Below are positions 17,678-25,253 of a stretch of DNA of 64,000 nucleotides, piece after piece. The stretch is from Rheinheimera pacifica (lineage in GTDB: Bacteria; Pseudomonadota; Gammaproteobacteria; Enterobacterales; Alteromonadaceae), in assembly GCF_024809855.1 (NCBI RefSeq), contig NZ_JANUEM010000001.1, positions 591,342 to 655,341 of the forward strand, read 5' to 3'. The notes under the pieces were generated by a model. It was not told where the DNA came from, ran no database searches, and worked only from the letters and a program-made list of their open reading frames with translations. The position numbers and the translations under genes are program-made. Position 1 is the first letter of the stretch, and each line of letters begins with the position of its first letter.

Positions 17678-19069
17678 ATGCTGGACAAACAATACAGCGG
17701 CGTAGTATTGGAAGATAAATGGGGTAATACCTATTTATGCAGCAACAGCTTGCTGGCCTATTCAGATTTAGGGCAGGATTACCTGTGGAAAGTACAGGAC
17801 AGGATATACGGCAGCTACTTTTTACATGACTTAGCCCCCCACTGGGACTTACGCCGTGTATGGGGCGAGATGTACCAGCATGCCAGGCCATGGGAACATA
17901 ACTTAACCAAATATACCGACTTTCAGCTGCGCGACAGCCTGCTAAGCCTGTTTGCTGAACGCAAAATGTGGGTATGGCAACTGACCGAGGGCTGGAGCAA
18001 ACCACCAGCAGACAACGGTATAGGCGACGGAGGCTCAGCCCCGGCTGCCAGTAGCAATGCAACACCGGCAGGTAAAGGCAATAAACCCGGTGGTGGTGTC
18101 GCAGCGGAAGGATCAACTGCAGCAAAAATTGCCAGTCATAGCCCTGCTGCCTTAGCGCTGGCCGAGCTAAGTGACGTTCAAGCCCGTCAGTTACGCTATC
18201 AACAACGGCAATTGTTATTGGGCAACACCGCTGGTATTCCATCGTTAAAACAGGCTCATGACAGGCTTAGCCTTAATAACGACAATATTTTGCGTGCAGA
18301 GGCTGCGCAGTACGTTTATAAGGTGGATGAGTTTAATCGCGGCGCTTTGGATGTATTACCAAGCCCACCGGTTGGTCTAACAATTGTCAGCCCGGAAGAG
18401 ATAGGTCTGACTCAAGCCGATTTTACCAATACACAAACCGGATTTGGCGCAGCCTTATTCAGATCTGAGATCAGCGGCGAAACCATGCTGACTTACCGGG
18501 GCACTAATAATGCGGTAACAGGTAAAGAAGATTGGCTAACTAACCTTAAGCAAGGCAATGGACTGCAGACCGAACAATATAATCAGGCGATGGATTTAGC
18601 CCGTGGCATACGACAAACTATTGGGAATGACTTTTCAATCGTCGGCCACTCTTTGGGGGGAGGCCTGGCCTCTTCAGGAGTAGCCGTAACCGGACAACCG
18701 GGATATACCTTTAATTCGGCAGGGTTACATCCTAAAACCGCCGGTAGGCAGAATGGCCTTTCTTTGGCGGAGGTATCTAAGCTCATCACTACGCAAGCGG
18801 TAAAAGGCGAGGTATTAACGATGGCTCAAAGCCTTGGCACAAAAGCCGTATTGGCCGGAGCTGCAACAGCTATGGGGGGGCCGGTAGCAGGTATGCTTAC
18901 AGCAATTGGATTAGCTGCCTTTAGTACATTGCCTAAAGCAAGCGGTACTATGTTAGATTTACCTAGCGTACAGGGCGGTAACCCAATCACTCGCCACGGT
19001 ATGGATCAGGTGGTTGAAGGTATTGAAGCGCAAAAAGATGAAGACATTCAAACACTCGGCGGTATTTAA
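17678..19069 (+). CDS. Alpha/beta-hydrolase lipase, candidate secreted antibacterial effector
   Basis: This 463-residue protein has no signal peptide. Residues about 1-106 form an unrecognised aromatic-rich domain (ends KMWVWQLTEGW); 107-145 is a Gly/Ala/Pro/Ser linker; from about 200 a lipase domain has LTYRGTNN (271-278), the nucleophile elbow GHSLGGG (323-329, Ser325) and a later RHGMDQVVEGIEAQ segment. A hydrophobic Ala/Gly region (about 386-415) may insert into membranes. A cytoplasmic-start lipase with an extra N-terminal domain, directly followed by an ankyrin lipoprotein gene, matches the layout of type VI lipase effectors (Tle) and their periplasmic immunity proteins. No secretion genes are in the window, so this role is inferred. 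The 5' leader is very A/T-rich. Confidence 0.75.
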   Translation: MLDKQYSGVVLEDKWGNTYLCSNSLLAYSDLGQDYLWKVQDRIYGSYFLHDLAPHWDLRRVWGEMYQHARPWEHNLTKYTDFQLRDSLLSLFAERKMWVWQLTEGWSKPPADNGIGDGGSAPAASSNATPAGKGNKPGGGVAAEGSTAAKIASHSPAALALAELSDVQARQLRYQQRQLLLGNTAGIPSLKQAHDRLSLNNDNILRAEAAQYVYKVDEFNRGALDVLPSPPVGLTIVSPEEIGLTQADFTNTQTGFGAALFRSEISGETMLTYRGTNNAVTGKEDWLTNLKQGNGLQTEQYNQAMDLARGIRQTIGNDFSIVGHSLGGGLASSGVAVTGQPGYTFNSAGLHPKTAGRQNGLSLAEVSKLITTQAVKGEVLTMAQSLGTKAVLAGAATAMGGPVAGMLTAIGLAAFSTLPKASGTMLDLPSVQGGNPITRHGMDQVVEGIEAQKDEDIQTLGGI

Positions 19070-19080
19070 AAAGGCTTAGT

Positions 19081-19905
19081 ATGGCTAGTTTAAAAATATT
19101 ATTGTCAGCCGGGCATAAGCTGCTTCCCGTTTTAATTATGATGCTTGTTGGCCTGCTTAGCAGCTGCAAGTCAGAAGGAAAGGATATGAAAGCCGAACTA
19201 TTTTTCTCTGCTGAAATGGTTAATTTACTGCACGCAATTCAGCGCAAAGACGAAAAAACAGCAACGTCGCTTATAGAGCGAGGTGTTAACCTGAATGTTC
19301 ACGGTGATGAAGGTATCACCCCCCTGCTATGGCTGATTATGCAAAAAGACCCTGCAGCGGTGGAGCTAGCACTGCAATTGGGCGCCGATGCCAACTTTCC
19401 GGCGATGGTAAAAATTAACCGTGAAGGCCCCAAACCAGCCCAGCCGCTGGCCATTTTAGCCGGTGATGGTGACAACAAGTTATTTAGCCTGTTGTTAAAA
19501 TATGGCGCAGATCCTGACTCAAGAGATGAATCAACCGGCCGCCCGGCATTATTTAACATTCTAGGGCACGACAACTGGGAGCAGTTTCAGCTGTTGCTAA
19601 AAGCCGGTGCAGACATTAACGCACGGGATAACACCAATCGTAATGCTGCATTGTATGCGGCCACCTTACTGAAATACGATTTCGTCGTTAAACTGCTTGA
19701 ACTTGGTATCGACTTCAAAGAGCCCAACAAGAGCGGTGTTACTCTGGCTCACGCTATAGAGACTATATTTGAAGACAACCGCAGAAATTCAAATTTTAAA
19801 ATAAGCGAAAACGTGTATACCGCGAAAAAAATGCTTGAAGCAAAGGGCGTTACTTTCCCCCCTCCTACCCCCAAAGAAGTTAAAGCCCAGCAGGGTATAA
19901 AATAG
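19081..19905 (+). CDS. Ankyrin-repeat lipoprotein, candidate immunity protein
   Basis: The 274-residue protein starts with a signal peptide ending in a lipobox (LVGLLSSCKS, Cys about residue 24), so it is exposed in the periplasm on a lipid anchor. Residues about 45-230 form ankyrin repeats (LLHAIQRKDEKTATSLIERGVNLN, then several GADxNxRD turns). It begins 11 bases after the lipase gene, so it is co-transcribed. Periplasmic ankyrin lipoproteins commonly protect the producer from its own type VI lipases, which is the basis of the immunity proposal. It could instead be a general scaffold protein. The next gene is convergent. Confidence 0.75.
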   Translation: MASLKILLSAGHKLLPVLIMMLVGLLSSCKSEGKDMKAELFFSAEMVNLLHAIQRKDEKTATSLIERGVNLNVHGDEGITPLLWLIMQKDPAAVELALQLGADANFPAMVKINREGPKPAQPLAILAGDGDNKLFSLLLKYGADPDSRDESTGRPALFNILGHDNWEQFQLLLKAGADINARDNTNRNAALYAATLLKYDFVVKLLELGIDFKEPNKSGVTLAHAIETIFEDNRRNSNFKISENVYTAKKMLEAKGVTFPPPTPKEVKAQQGIK

Positions 19906-19927
19906 TTACAGCTAAATTACAGCCACC

Positions 19928-20965
19928 TTAATTGCGTGGAAATAATACCAGGTGATCCAAATCAAGCCGGATGCCAATTTGCTCGCCAATAGCGTGGTTA
20001 TGGTGGCTTAATGCTAAGCATTGCACCGGCTCGCCACTTTGCAGTTTTAGCTGATACATAATGTGCGAGCCGCGAAAGGCTTTATCTGTTACCTGGGCAG
20101 TAATACCACTATTGTCATCATGCACTATGTCATCCGGCCGGATCAGCACATCTACTTTATCACCCGGCTTTGCTGTACTGGCATAACGCTGACGAAACAG
20201 CCCCAGACTGGTTTGCACCTGCTGTGCATCGAGCATGGTGCCGGGTAACAGCACGCCACGGCCGATAAAGTCGGCCACAAAGCGGTTTTGTGGCTTGTGG
20301 TATAGCTCATACGGCGTAGCCCACTGTTGCAGGCGGCCATGTTGCATTACGCCTATCATATCGGCCATGGCAAAAGCTTCGTTTTGATCATGCGTTACCA
20401 TTACTGCAGTAATATGCAGCTGTTGTAAAATTTGCCGTATTTCACGTGCCAGGCCTTCACGCAGCTCGGTATCCAGGCTGGAGAAAGGCTCGTCCAGCAG
20501 TAATACTTTTGGCTCAGGAGCCAATGCTCTTGCCAGTGCCACCCGCTGTTGTTGCCCGCCGGATAACTGATGAATATAACGCTGGCCCAAATCTGGTAAG
20601 CCCACCAGTTGTAACAGCTGCTTTACCTTAGCCGCTTTAGTTGCCTTTGATGTTTTCAGTAAACCAAAGCTGATATTGTCGGCCACGCTAAGATGGGGAA
20701 ATAACGCAAAGTCCTGAAATACCATCCCCACATGGCGCTGCTCGGGTGCCAGTTGCACGGTTGCGCTGCTAACCGTTTGCTGTTGCAGGCTGATACTGCC
20801 CTCAGCTACCGGCTCAAAACCGGCAATGGCACGCAACAAAGTGGTTTTGCCGCAACCAGACGGGCCAACTAAGCAGCCTATCTGGCCCTGTGCTAATGAC
20901 AGGCTGATGTCTTTCACCACAGTATGGCCAGCGTAAGCTACCGCTACCTTTTGTAAATCCAGCAT
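19928..20965 (-). CDS. Fe(III) ABC transporter ATP-binding protein (FbpC-like)
   Basis: This is a 345-residue ATPase of a CUT/Fe-type importer. Walker A is GPSGCGKTT at about 34-42, the signature is LSGGQQQRVALARALA (about 138-153), Walker B is VLLLDEPFSSLD, and the switch is VTHDQNEAFA. The last 110 residues form the TOBE regulatory domain found in FbpC, PotA and similar importers. It overlaps the permease gene by one base (the stop of one and the start of the other share position 20965). With the binding protein it forms a three-gene iron uptake operon. Confidence 0.93.
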   Translation of the reverse strand: MLDLQKVAVAYAGHTVVKDISLSLAQGQIGCLVGPSGCGKTTLLRAIAGFEPVAEGSISLQQQTVSSATVQLAPEQRHVGMVFQDFALFPHLSVADNISFGLLKTSKATKAAKVKQLLQLVGLPDLGQRYIHQLSGGQQQRVALARALAPEPKVLLLDEPFSSLDTELREGLAREIRQILQQLHITAVMVTHDQNEAFAMADMIGVMQHGRLQQWATPYELYHKPQNRFVADFIGRGVLLPGTMLDAQQVQTSLGLFRQRYASTAKPGDKVDVLIRPDDIVHDDNSGITAQVTDKAFRGSHIMYQLKLQSGEPVQCLALSHHNHAIGEQIGIRLDLDHLVLFPRN

Positions 20966-22605
20966 TAAAGCTTTCCTTTTAAACTCGAATCTACTGAGCG
21001 CGCCAGCAGGATCACCGGTAATAAACTTACCAGCACAATGGCCAGTGCAGGCAGCGCTGCATCAGCTAAACGCTCATCTGATGCCAGTTCATAAGTACGT
21101 ACCGCCAGCGTATTAAAGTTAAAAGGCCGTAAGATAAGCGTGGCAGGCAGTTCTTTTAATACATCAACAAACACCAGCAGTAATGCCGCCAGCACGCTGG
21201 AACGCAGCAGCGGTACATGCACCTTTTGTAATACCTGTAACGGCGTATAACCTAACGAACGCGCAGCGTTATCCATACTGGGTTTAATCCGCTCCAGCCC
21301 GGCTTCCACACTGTGCAGCGACACCGCTAAAAAGCGCACACTGTACGCCAGCAACAGCGCAAACAAGGTACCGGAAAAAATAAGCCCGGTACGGATGCCA
21401 AACCATTGCTCAGCCAGTAAATCGATTCGGCCATCCAGATAGGCCAGCGGTAACATTACGCCAATGGCGATAACGGTACCGGGCACAGCATAACCCAGCG
21501 CAGCAACACGCACCGGCGCCTGCACCAATACATCAGCACGCAGCCGCTTGCCATAGGCAAACAGTAAAGCCAGCAGCACAGAAATAACCGCCGCCATCGC
21601 TGCCAGCGAAAAGCTATTCCATACCAGTTGCCCAAACTGCGGCGTAAGGGCTTGCACATAATTGCTAAATGCCCAGCTAACCAACTGTAGCGCAGGAATA
21701 ACAAAACCAAACAATACCGGCAGCAGACATAACAGTAGCAGTAATACCTGGCGCCCAACGCTAATGTTACGCCTTGGTGCAGCGTTACTGCGCTGGCCCT
21801 GATGATAGTAACGGATTTTACGCCGCGACCAGCGCTCCAGCAGCAGCAGCAATAAAACAAAACCAGTTAACATAGCCGCCAGTTGTGCAGCAGCCACCTG
21901 ATTTCCCATACCAAACCAGGTACGGAAAATACCGGTGGTGAATGTAGTAACCCCAAAATACTGTACTGTGCCGTAGTCAGCAAAAGCTTCCATCATCGCC
22001 AGCGCAGTACCGGTTAAAATAGCCGGGCGCGCCAACGGTAATGCAACTTTCCAGAAGTGCTGCCGTGGTGTTAGCCCCAGGGTACGGCTGGCTTCAAATA
22101 AGGAGGCTGATTGTTCACGAAAGGCACTGCGCGCCAGCATATACACATAAGGATACAACACCAGCGACAGCATAATAATGGCGCCACTGAGCGAGCGTAT
22201 TTGCGGAAACCAGTAGTCGCCATAGCGCCAGTCGAACTGAGCCCGTAGCGCAGTTTGCACAGGGCCGGCAAAGTCGAGCATACCGGTGTAGGTGTAAGCG
22301 ATAATATAGGCAGGCATAGCCAGTGGCAGCAGTAACAACCACTCCAGCACTCGCCTGCCGACAAACTGATACTGGCTGATGATCCAGGCAGATGCCGTGC
22401 CCAGCAATAAGGCCCCTAAGCCTGTACCACCGGCCAGCACCAACGAATTGATGACATAGTCAGCCAGTACGGTCTGACGTAAATGCTGCCAAACTTCGGG
22501 TTGCGGGTTAAAAATACTGGCAAAAATGACCAGTACCGGCAGCGCCAGCACTAAGGCTGGCAGCAATACCGACCAACGCCAGATGTCACGCAAACCTGCT
22601 ATCAT
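20965..22605 (-). CDS. Fe(III) ABC transporter permease (FbpB-like, two fused permease domains)
   Basis: This 546-residue permease carries two BPD_transp_1 domains in one chain, giving about 12 membrane helices. Each half ends with an EAA-type loop: EASRTLGLTPRQHFWKVALP (about 172-191) and NAARSLGYTPLQVLQKVHVP (about 430-449), the contact points for the ATPase. This fused layout is standard for FbpB/SfuB ferric iron permeases. It begins 38 bases after the binding-protein gene ends and is followed without a gap by the ATPase gene. Confidence 0.93.
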   Translation of the reverse strand: MIAGLRDIWRWSVLLPALVLALPVLVIFASIFNPQPEVWQHLRQTVLADYVINSLVLAGGTGLGALLLGTASAWIISQYQFVGRRVLEWLLLLPLAMPAYIIAYTYTGMLDFAGPVQTALRAQFDWRYGDYWFPQIRSLSGAIIMLSLVLYPYVYMLARSAFREQSASLFEASRTLGLTPRQHFWKVALPLARPAILTGTALAMMEAFADYGTVQYFGVTTFTTGIFRTWFGMGNQVAAAQLAAMLTGFVLLLLLLERWSRRKIRYYHQGQRSNAAPRRNISVGRQVLLLLLCLLPVLFGFVIPALQLVSWAFSNYVQALTPQFGQLVWNSFSLAAMAAVISVLLALLFAYGKRLRADVLVQAPVRVAALGYAVPGTVIAIGVMLPLAYLDGRIDLLAEQWFGIRTGLIFSGTLFALLLAYSVRFLAVSLHSVEAGLERIKPSMDNAARSLGYTPLQVLQKVHVPLLRSSVLAALLLVFVDVLKELPATLILRPFNFNTLAVRTYELASDERLADAALPALAIVLVSLLPVILLARSVDSSLKGKL

Positions 22606-22643
22606 CCGGCGCTTACTACATTATAAAAAATTGAATTCAAAGA

Positions 22644-23666
22644 TTATTTCCAGCCAGCGCGATCCATTACACGAATGGCTTCAGCGTTTAATTCCCCTAA
22701 TTTGTCCAATTGTAACTGGTCTGCTTTAAATTCACCAAAACCTTGTAAAATAGCGCTGGCTTTAACGCCCTGGCGTACAGGATATTCATGGTTTGCCTCG
22801 GCATACCATTGCTGCGATTCTGCCGTTGTCATATATTCCAGCAATTTAACAGCCTGTGCCTTATTCGGCGCATATTTAGCTACGCCCGCACCGGAAATAT
22901 TCACATGAGCGCCACGGCCATCCTGATTTGGCCAGAATACTTTTACTTTCTCTGCTGCAGCTTTTTCTGCCGGATCGGCCAGCATACCGCCTAAGTAGTA
23001 AGTGTTGGCAATGGCAATATCACATACGCCTGCTGCAGCTGCTTTGATCTGATCACGATCACCACCTTTTGGTGGCATGGCAAAGTTGGCTACCAGGCCT
23101 TTAGCCCAGCTTTCTGCCACAGCAGCGCCATCATGGGCAATTACACTGGCTGTCATTGACTGATTGTAAATGTTGTCAGACGAACGGATACAAATACGGC
23201 CTTTCCATTTCGGGTCGGCTAAATCTTCATAGGTAGACAATTGCTCCGGCTTTACTTTGCCAGGAACATACATAATGGGCCGGGCACGCATGGTAAGGCC
23301 ATACCATAAACCGGTAGGGTCACGCAGTGCCTCTGGGATTGCACTGCTTAATACATCCGACTGCACGCTTTGCAGCACGCCCTGCTGCTTGGCGCGGTGT
23401 AAACGGCCAACATCGGTGCTAATCAGTACATCAGCCGGGCTGTTGCGGCCTTCGCTGAGCATACGGCTAATCAGCTCATCCGGTTTGCCGGTGATCAGGT
23501 TTACTTTAATGCCGGTATCGGCAGTAAATTTATCCAACAACGGTTTAATCAGCTCTTCCTGCCGGGCTGAATAGATATTAACTTCAGCCGCCTGCGCCGC
23601 TGCCAGGTTCATAAATGCGCTGGCAATACCTGCGCCAAGTAAAGTTAGTGCATAAGCTGGTTTCAT
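22644..23666 (-). CDS. Fe(III) ABC transporter substrate-binding protein (FbpA/FutA-like)
   Basis: The 340-residue periplasmic protein has a signal peptide (cleavage AQA-AEVNIYSARQ near residue 27). The mature start NIYSARQEELIKPLLDKF is typical of FbpA/FutA-type ferric binding proteins, and the iron-binding tyrosine pair is present in NTYYLGG (about 221-227). GGAG precedes the ATG. A Fur-box-like site lies about 53 bases upstream, so the whole binding protein-permease-ATPase operon is probably repressed when iron is plentiful. Confidence 0.94.
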   Translation of the reverse strand: MKPAYALTLLGAGIASAFMNLAAAQAAEVNIYSARQEELIKPLLDKFTADTGIKVNLITGKPDELISRMLSEGRNSPADVLISTDVGRLHRAKQQGVLQSVQSDVLSSAIPEALRDPTGLWYGLTMRARPIMYVPGKVKPEQLSTYEDLADPKWKGRICIRSSDNIYNQSMTASVIAHDGAAVAESWAKGLVANFAMPPKGGDRDQIKAAAAGVCDIAIANTYYLGGMLADPAEKAAAEKVKVFWPNQDGRGAHVNISGAGVAKYAPNKAQAVKLLEYMTTAESQQWYAEANHEYPVRQGVKASAILQGFGEFKADQLQLDKLGELNAEAIRVMDRAGWK

Positions 23667-23718
23667 ACTGCCACTCCCAAAAAGTGTTGAGGTAGAAAAG
23701 ACAGGCTATATAAGCATA

Positions 23719-23739
23719 AATACGAATTATTCTCAATGA
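23719..23739 (-). promoter_or_regulatory. Candidate Fur box upstream of the iron transporter
   Basis: Read on the minus strand the site is TCATTGAGAATAATTCGTATT, close to the common Fur pattern of AATGAGAATAATTCTCATT. It lies about 53 bases before the binding-protein start, in promoter position. Confidence 0.6.
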
Positions 23740-23754
23740 GATAAGGGGCAGACA

Positions 23755-23791
23755 AACAAAAAAGGCCGTTAAATTTGCTTTAACGGCCTTT
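23755..23791 (-). terminator. Intrinsic terminator of the zinc receptor/AztD operon
   Basis: A 13-bp perfect stem (23761-23773 with 23779-23791) has a 5-base loop. The A-run on its left gives a T-run for minus-strand transcripts. It ends the znuD-aztD transcript 36 bases after the aztD-like stop. Confidence 0.88.
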
Positions 23792-23826
23792 GCTATAACA
23801 TTACGACGGACTAACGTCTGGCAGTA

Positions 23827-25185
23827 TTAGTGATTATGCGCTTCGGCAGGCTCAGCAATACCCAACCAAACCAGCTTATGCGGCATAAAATTAAGTTGTT
23901 TGGTTGCCACAACCTCAGCATCAGCCGTGTCTACTGTCAGCAGTGTCTGGTCGATGGGGTTAATAACATAAACTTTGTCATCACTGGCAGAAATAGCCAG
24001 CTCAAACCGGCTGCCTTGCGGCATAGTGCTCACATCTGCAGTGGTTAGCTGCACTTTGGCGGCAAACTCAAACGCGGCTTCGTCTGTGCCTTCATGCCCG
24101 TGGCCGTGCTCATGTCCGAGATAGTGCAGAATGGTTAAATAACCCAGGCTGTCCAGCAGCACAAACTTGCTGCCTTTGTCAGCAAAGCCATAACCGGTTA
24201 GTGTTGCACCTTGTGTTGCCTGCCAGTCTATCAGGTCCATTTCGCCGTCGTGGGCATGAATAGCAAAAACACTGGTACCGGCAAAACCAACAAAGTGTTC
24301 GGCATGCATATCACCCACTAAAGTGCCTATGCGCATGGTGCCGGTAATATCTGCAGTATTAGCCAGTTTGCTGGCGGTAAAGGTTGTGCCTTCCTGCTCT
24401 ATCAGCAACACTCCGTCGGTACAGCCAAAGCTGATAAAATGCTCGTTTTGCGCGCTGCCATGTAAGCCTGGGCATAGTTCGTCAAACACCAGCTCTTCAT
24501 GGTAATGATCGCCATGTTGCTCGTATACCGCGACTTTGTCGGGCAAGGTGGTTGCGCTGTTGGCATCGCGAACTGTAGATAACAGGTAGTCGCCGCGCGG
24601 CTGAGCTGCACCGTGCATATTCAGACTGTAGTTTAATACCGGATAACCGTTGCTGTCGGTCGTAATATCTGCGTCGGTAATTACCGCTACCGCAGCGGGT
24701 GTGCTACTGGCGGCATCGCCGTCAAAAAACACTGCTAACTGACTGTCACTGGCGGTGATATGTGTTGGCCGGCTATTGCTTAAGACAAAGCTGACTAACT
24801 CAGGGTCTTGCTGGTAGTCATGCAGGTGATCAACATGATCTTCCTGATACAGGCCACCATCGATAAATTCGACTCTGTCTGTAGTGCGCTGTATCGCCAG
24901 CGCATAACGGTGTGCAGGCGATGCGGCCAGCGCTGACGGAATATCGGCCACAGCAAAACTATCCAGCAGGCTACCATCACTCAACTCGTAAACTGACAAC
25001 AGGTTTGAATCTTTGGCAGAAATAACCAAACGACCAGCTGCGCTAACGTCATCATGGCCATGATCGTGGTCGTCTTCCACCGGAATGGGATCTTTTTCCA
25101 CAATATTGGTTGTGCTGTCACCACAGGCACTAAGTAAGGATGTACCGATCAGCAAGGCTGCCAGGCTTAATTTTGTTTGTAACAT
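23827..25185 (-). CDS. AztD-like zinc-binding lipoprotein (beta-propeller metallochaperone)
   Basis: The product is about 452 residues. The ATG at 25185 has GGAG five bases upstream and is preferred over a GTG two codons earlier. A lipobox (LLSACGD) follows the signal peptide, then a His/Asp-rich strand (DDHDHGHDD, about 40-48) typical of zinc handling; another such cluster is HEHGHGHEG (about 360-368). The rest is repeated beta strands resembling a propeller, as in AztD, the periplasmic chaperone that hands zinc to ABC-transporter binding proteins in Paracoccus. It follows the ZnuD-like receptor in one operon with Zur-like boxes upstream. The AztD name is based on remembered fold and context. 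Confidence 0.75.
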   Translation of the reverse strand: MLQTKLSLAALLIGTSLLSACGDSTTNIVEKDPIPVEDDHDHGHDDVSAAGRLVISAKDSNLLSVYELSDGSLLDSFAVADIPSALAASPAHRYALAIQRTTDRVEFIDGGLYQEDHVDHLHDYQQDPELVSFVLSNSRPTHITASDSQLAVFFDGDAASSTPAAVAVITDADITTDSNGYPVLNYSLNMHGAAQPRGDYLLSTVRDANSATTLPDKVAVYEQHGDHYHEELVFDELCPGLHGSAQNEHFISFGCTDGVLLIEQEGTTFTASKLANTADITGTMRIGTLVGDMHAEHFVGFAGTSVFAIHAHDGEMDLIDWQATQGATLTGYGFADKGSKFVLLDSLGYLTILHYLGHEHGHGHEGTDEAAFEFAAKVQLTTADVSTMPQGSRFELAISASDDKVYVINPIDQTLLTVDTADAEVVATKQLNFMPHKLVWLGIAEPAEAHNH

Positions 25186-25253
25186 TACCACTCCTTGTTA
25201 TAAGTAAAAGGTGCAACAGGCCAGGAACCAGAGTTAACCTGCTGCACAAAAAA

